NCBI GenBank assembly: GCA_027056615.1
Contig: JALUKJ010000316.1
Span: 1-8,191 of the forward strand
From: Campylobacteraceae bacterium
GTDB taxonomy: Bacteria; Campylobacterota; Campylobacteria; Campylobacterales; Sulfurovaceae
Length of the DNA: 8,191 nt
Direction: 5' to 3'
Positions within the stretch are counted from its first letter, which is position 1. Each line of letters opens with the position of its first letter. Under the pieces are notes generated by a model. The model did not search any database and was not told the origin of the DNA. It saw only the letters and a program-made list of their open reading frames with translations. Below, in pieces: positions 5,769-8,191 of the stretch. A program made the translations under genes and the position numbers.

Positions 5769-5777
5769 TGTTATAAT
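5769..5777 (+). promoter_or_regulatory. Extended -10 promoter of nadK-recN
   Basis: TGTTATAAT is a perfect extended -10 element, with TATAAT at 5772-5777. Initiation about 7 bases downstream would fall near 5784, inside the ribosome binding site, leaving a leader of only about 10 bases. A second possible -10 (TATGAT, 5756-5761) would give a leader of about 25 bases. No good -35 is visible for either. Confidence 0.5.
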
Positions 5778-5781
5778 TAGT

Positions 5782-5786
5782 AGGAG
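5782..5786 (+). promoter_or_regulatory. Ribosome binding site deciding the nadK start
   Basis: AGGAG lies 4 bases before a TTG (5791) and 7 bases before a GTG (5794). The spacing and the preference for GTG over TTG favour the GTG start. The two proteins differ by one residue. Confidence 0.65.
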
Positions 5787-5793
5787 AATATTG

Positions 5794-6666
5794 GTGAGTG
5801 ATGAAAAATTGACACAAACTAAAGTTGCAGGTTTTGTGATAAAGCCTGAGGCTCCAGAGATTTTACCAATATATGAAGAGATAAAAAAGAAATTTGAAGC
5901 TCGACAAATCGAAGTTTTATTGGTAGAACATTCAAGTAAAATGATTGGTCTTTCAAATGGTATTGCTTTTAAGGAATTGTGTGAACGTTCAGACTTTTTA
6001 GTCTCTTTGGGAGGTGATGGTACACTACTTTCATTGGTACGAAAAAGTTATGGATATCATAAGCCTGTACTTGGAATTAATGCTGGAACTTTAGGATTTT
6101 TAGCTGATGTACGAATCTCTGAAGTAGATACCTTTTTAGATAATCTACTTATTGAGAATTATCGAATTGACGACCGTATGATGATAGAAGGGTACATTCA
6201 GACAGCTGATGGTCGTAAAAAATTTCATGCCTTTAATGATGTGGTAGTGACACGTCCAACTATCTCACACATGGCTAAGATAGATGCTTCTATTGATGGT
6301 GAATGGTTTAATACTTATCGTGGTGATGGGTTAATTATCTCTACACCAACAGGTTCAACTGCCTATAATTTAGCAGCAGGAGGACCTGTAATGTACCCTT
6401 TAACACAAGCATTTATTATGACTCCTATTGCTGCACACTCTTTAACACAGCGACCTTTGGTTTTACCTGCACACTTTACCATTGATTTTTCATCACCTAA
6501 AGAGAAAGTAATTGTAATGGTTGATGGTCAAGATACTTATGAGATGGAAGCAGGTGAGGTATTGGTAATTAATGGGGCTTCGATAGGAGCAAAACTATTA
6601 CATAAAAAAGAGAGAAACTACTTCTCTGTGCTTAGAGAAAAACTGTCGTGGGGTGATGACGAATAA
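5794..6666 (+). CDS. nadK: NAD kinase (ATP- or polyphosphate-dependent)
   Basis: The enzyme phosphorylates NAD at the 2' hydroxyl of its adenosine ribose to give NADP, the only known de novo source of NADP in most bacteria; it is cytoplasmic. The 290-aa product (from GTG 5794) carries the NAD kinase signature GGDGT (73-77, catalytic Asp75) after a hydrophobic strand. It also has LGINAGTLGFLADV (93-106), the substrate-contact FNDVVV (147-152), where many homologues have NE rather than ND, and the Gly-rich DGLIISTPTGSTAYNLAAGGP (178-198), followed by QRPLVLP (219-225). Length and motif order are normal. TTG at 5791 is an alternative start. It forms a two-gene operon with recN, with stop and start overlapping as TAATG; the nadK-recN order is also found in Campylobacter. 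Confidence 0.95.
   Translation: MSDEKLTQTKVAGFVIKPEAPEILPIYEEIKKKFEARQIEVLLVEHSSKMIGLSNGIAFKELCERSDFLVSLGGDGTLLSLVRKSYGYHKPVLGINAGTLGFLADVRISEVDTFLDNLLIENYRIDDRMMIEGYIQTADGRKKFHAFNDVVVTRPTISHMAKIDASIDGEWFNTYRGDGLIISTPTGSTAYNLAAGGPVMYPLTQAFIMTPIAAHSLTQRPLVLPAHFTIDFSSPKEKVIVMVDGQDTYEMEAGEVLVINGASIGAKLLHKKERNYFSVLREKLSWGDDE
6650..6657 (+). promoter_or_regulatory. Ribosome binding site of recN within nadK
   Basis: GGGGTGAT matches the anti-Shine-Dalgarno partner sequence GAGGTGAT with one mismatch and lies 8 bases before the recN ATG (6666). It sits inside the last nadK codons, which confirms this start and suggests coupled translation. Confidence 0.65.
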
Positions 6667-8191
6667 TGATTAATAGAGTCTATATAAAAAATTTAATATC
6701 CTTTAATAAAATAGAGTTAGAGTTAGAAAAAGGTTTAGTGGTTCTCTCTGGACCCTCTGGGGCAGGTAAGTCACTTTTTATGAACAGTATTCTTGCTGCT
6801 TTTGGTTATGGAATGGCTGAAGCCTCACTATGTGAAGTATTGGTAGATAAACCAAAGAGTTTAAAGAGTGAGAACTTCGAGTTGGAGGAGGAGATAACAC
6901 TTAAGAGCTTGAAAAGAGAGAAAGTACGCTATAGTATTGATGGGCAGAATATCTCTAAAAAAGTTTTAAAGGGAATGTTATCTCCTTATGTTCAGTTTCT
7001 ATCTGTTCGTGATAAGAGTGGTTTTGATAGTAAAGATTTACTTAAACTTATTGATAATGAACTCTTGGTAAAAGATAAAAGTTTTAAAAAACTTTTTAAG
7101 GAGTATACTAAACGTTATTCTAACTACAAAGTAAAACTTGAAGAGCTTCAAAAGATAAAACAAGATGAATTTAAACTTGCTGAACTAATTGAATTTGCAG
7201 AGTTTGAGATAGATAAAATAGAGACTATTAATCCTATTTTAGGTGAAGATGAAGAGTTATTGAAAGTTAAACAACAGCTTTCACGTCTTGATAAGATTAA
7301 TGAAGCAGTGGAGTCTGCCAATGGTATTTTTGGGTTTGAAGAAGCAGTTATAGAAGTATATAGACTAATTGATAAAGATGATTCTATCTTTTCAGAGATG
7401 ATAAACCAACTTCATTCTGATTTTGAAGAGATAGAGACACTATCTGAGGAGTTGGCTGAAGTTAATATTGAAGAAGTGCTAGATAGATTAGAAAAAATTT
7501 CCTCATTAAAAAATAGATATGGGAGTATTAAAGAGGCACTTGAATATGCAGATTTAAAGAAAAAAGAGTTACAAGGTTATCAAAATATTGAGCAAGATAA
7601 AAGTATGTTAGAATCCTTTTTAGAGATGGAATTTATAGAGCTTAGTACTTTAGCAGGTCAAATCTCTTTTAAACGAAAAGCAAAAGCAAAAGAGTTAGAA
7701 AAACCTCTTAAAAATTATCTAGCAGAGTTAAAACTTCCTGAGTTAAAGTTTGTTTTTACTACAGAGATACTTAGTTCATCTGGTCAAGATATGGTTGAGG
7801 TCAATCTAAATGGCTCAATAGCTTCTACTCTTAGTGGTGGTGAGTTTAATCGTGTACGTTTGGCTTTAATGGTAGTGGCTCTCTCTGGAGTGAAAGAGAG
7901 AGGAGTACTAATTTTAGATGAGATAGATGCTAATGTTTCAGGAGATGAGTCTATAGCCATTGCCAATATGATTGCAAAACTGGCTTCGGTATATCAAATA
8001 TTTGCTATCTCTCATCAACCACACTTAGCATCTAAAGCAAGACAACATCTTTTAGTCTCTAAAGTTAACAATAGAAGTAGTGTAACTCCACTAGATACAA
8101 AAGGAAGAGTTGGTGAGATAGCCCGAATTATTGGAGGAGAGAAGCCAACTGAAGAGGCTAGACTCTTTGCAGAAAAGTTACTTTATAAATC
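6666..8191 (+). CDS. recN: DNA repair protein RecN (SMC-like ATPase), 3' end outside window
   Basis: RecN is a cytoplasmic SMC-related ATPase that gathers at double-strand breaks and helps RecA-dependent repair. The frame is open from ATG 6666 to the right edge, 508 full codons with no stop. Walker A is GPSGAGKS (residues 29-36), preceded by NLISFNKIELELEKG. A long charged region (about 145-370, rich in Glu, Lys and Leu) fits the two-stranded coiled coil. The C-terminal half of the ATPase has the ABC signature LSGGEFNR (389-396), Walker B VLILDEIDAN (414-423, with Asp418 and catalytic Glu419) and the switch ISHQPHLASKA (448-458) with His450. The last residues read EEARLFAEKLLYK, the usual end of RecN, so probably only a few residues are missing. 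Epsilonproteobacterial RecN is about 510 aa, shorter than the 553 of E. coli because of a smaller coiled coil. Confidence 0.95.
   Translation, partial: MINRVYIKNLISFNKIELELEKGLVVLSGPSGAGKSLFMNSILAAFGYGMAEASLCEVLVDKPKSLKSENFELEEEITLKSLKREKVRYSIDGQNISKKVLKGMLSPYVQFLSVRDKSGFDSKDLLKLIDNELLVKDKSFKKLFKEYTKRYSNYKVKLEELQKIKQDEFKLAELIEFAEFEIDKIETINPILGEDEELLKVKQQLSRLDKINEAVESANGIFGFEEAVIEVYRLIDKDDSIFSEMINQLHSDFEEIETLSEELAEVNIEEVLDRLEKISSLKNRYGSIKEALEYADLKKKELQGYQNIEQDKSMLESFLEMEFIELSTLAGQISFKRKAKAKELEKPLKNYLAELKLPELKFVFTTEILSSSGQDMVEVNLNGSIASTLSGGEFNRVRLALMVVALSGVKERGVLILDEIDANVSGDESIAIANMIAKLASVYQIFAISHQPHLASKARQHLLVSKVNNRSSVTPLDTKGRVGEIARIIGGEKPTEEARLFAEKLLYK

Noticed and set aside
7784..7966. Minus-strand open frame of 60 codons inside recN
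   Set aside because: It is antisense to the conserved ABC signature and Walker B region of RecN, whose codon constraints explain the absence of stops; there is no ribosome site.
1..8191. Mobile element, CRISPR array, phage or defence system
   Set aside because: No transposase, integrase, direct-repeat array, tRNA attachment site or defence domain is seen; all genes are core or conserved in the phylum.

Overview
The window looks like chromosomal DNA of a member of the Campylobacterota (the former Epsilonproteobacteria). It is AT-rich, densely packed and housekeeping in character. The gene order mobB-fbp-(66-aa protein) next to a divergent lipoprotein gene and a gltX-yggT-slt operon matches, as far as I recall, the Campylobacter jejuni block Cj0839c-Cj0845c. 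The nadK-recN pair matches Cj0641-Cj0642. I cannot name genus or species from sequence alone; a Sulfurovum- or Sulfurimonas-like chemolithoautotroph would fit, but that is inference.

Layout. The left edge carries the 3' end of a small plus-strand membrane protein gene (YgaP-like/DUF2892 type, ends at 127). It converges with a minus-strand operon reading mobB (1693-1199), fbp (1187-336) and a 66-codon gene for a four-cysteine protein (332-132). The gaps in this operon are 11 and 3 bases. A 90-bp divergent promoter region (1694-1783) separates mobB from a plus-strand lipoprotein gene (1784-2347). The 3' end of that gene overlaps by 86 bp, in antisense, the end of slt. slt is the last gene of the second minus-strand operon: gltX (5573-4392), yggT (4392-3862), slt (3851-2262). 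A 220-bp AT-rich divergent region (5574-5793) then leads to the plus-strand pair nadK (5794-6666) and recN (6666 to beyond the right edge), whose stop and start overlap as TAATG. No insertion sequence, CRISPR array, tRNA, rRNA or convincing intrinsic terminator is visible.

Roles. fbp supplies hexose phosphates by gluconeogenesis. mobB belongs to molybdenum cofactor nucleotide attachment. slt is a periplasmic peptidoglycan lytic transglycosylase, and yggT encodes a duplicated integral membrane protein. nadK makes NADP and recN acts in double-strand-break repair. They share transcripts rather than an obvious pathway.

The most unusual item is gltX. It is an intact 393-codon glutamyl-tRNA synthetase-type gene of the epsilonproteobacterial second-copy kind, but the signature parts of its active site are missing or changed. 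The HIGH motif reads HLDN, the RGEDH..NT segment reads RDKKYLNET, the KMSKS loop is deleted in frame, and an inner segment is shortened. The C-terminal tRNA-binding part and a cysteine cluster are kept. It may be a synthetase paralogue that has lost or changed its aminoacylation function.
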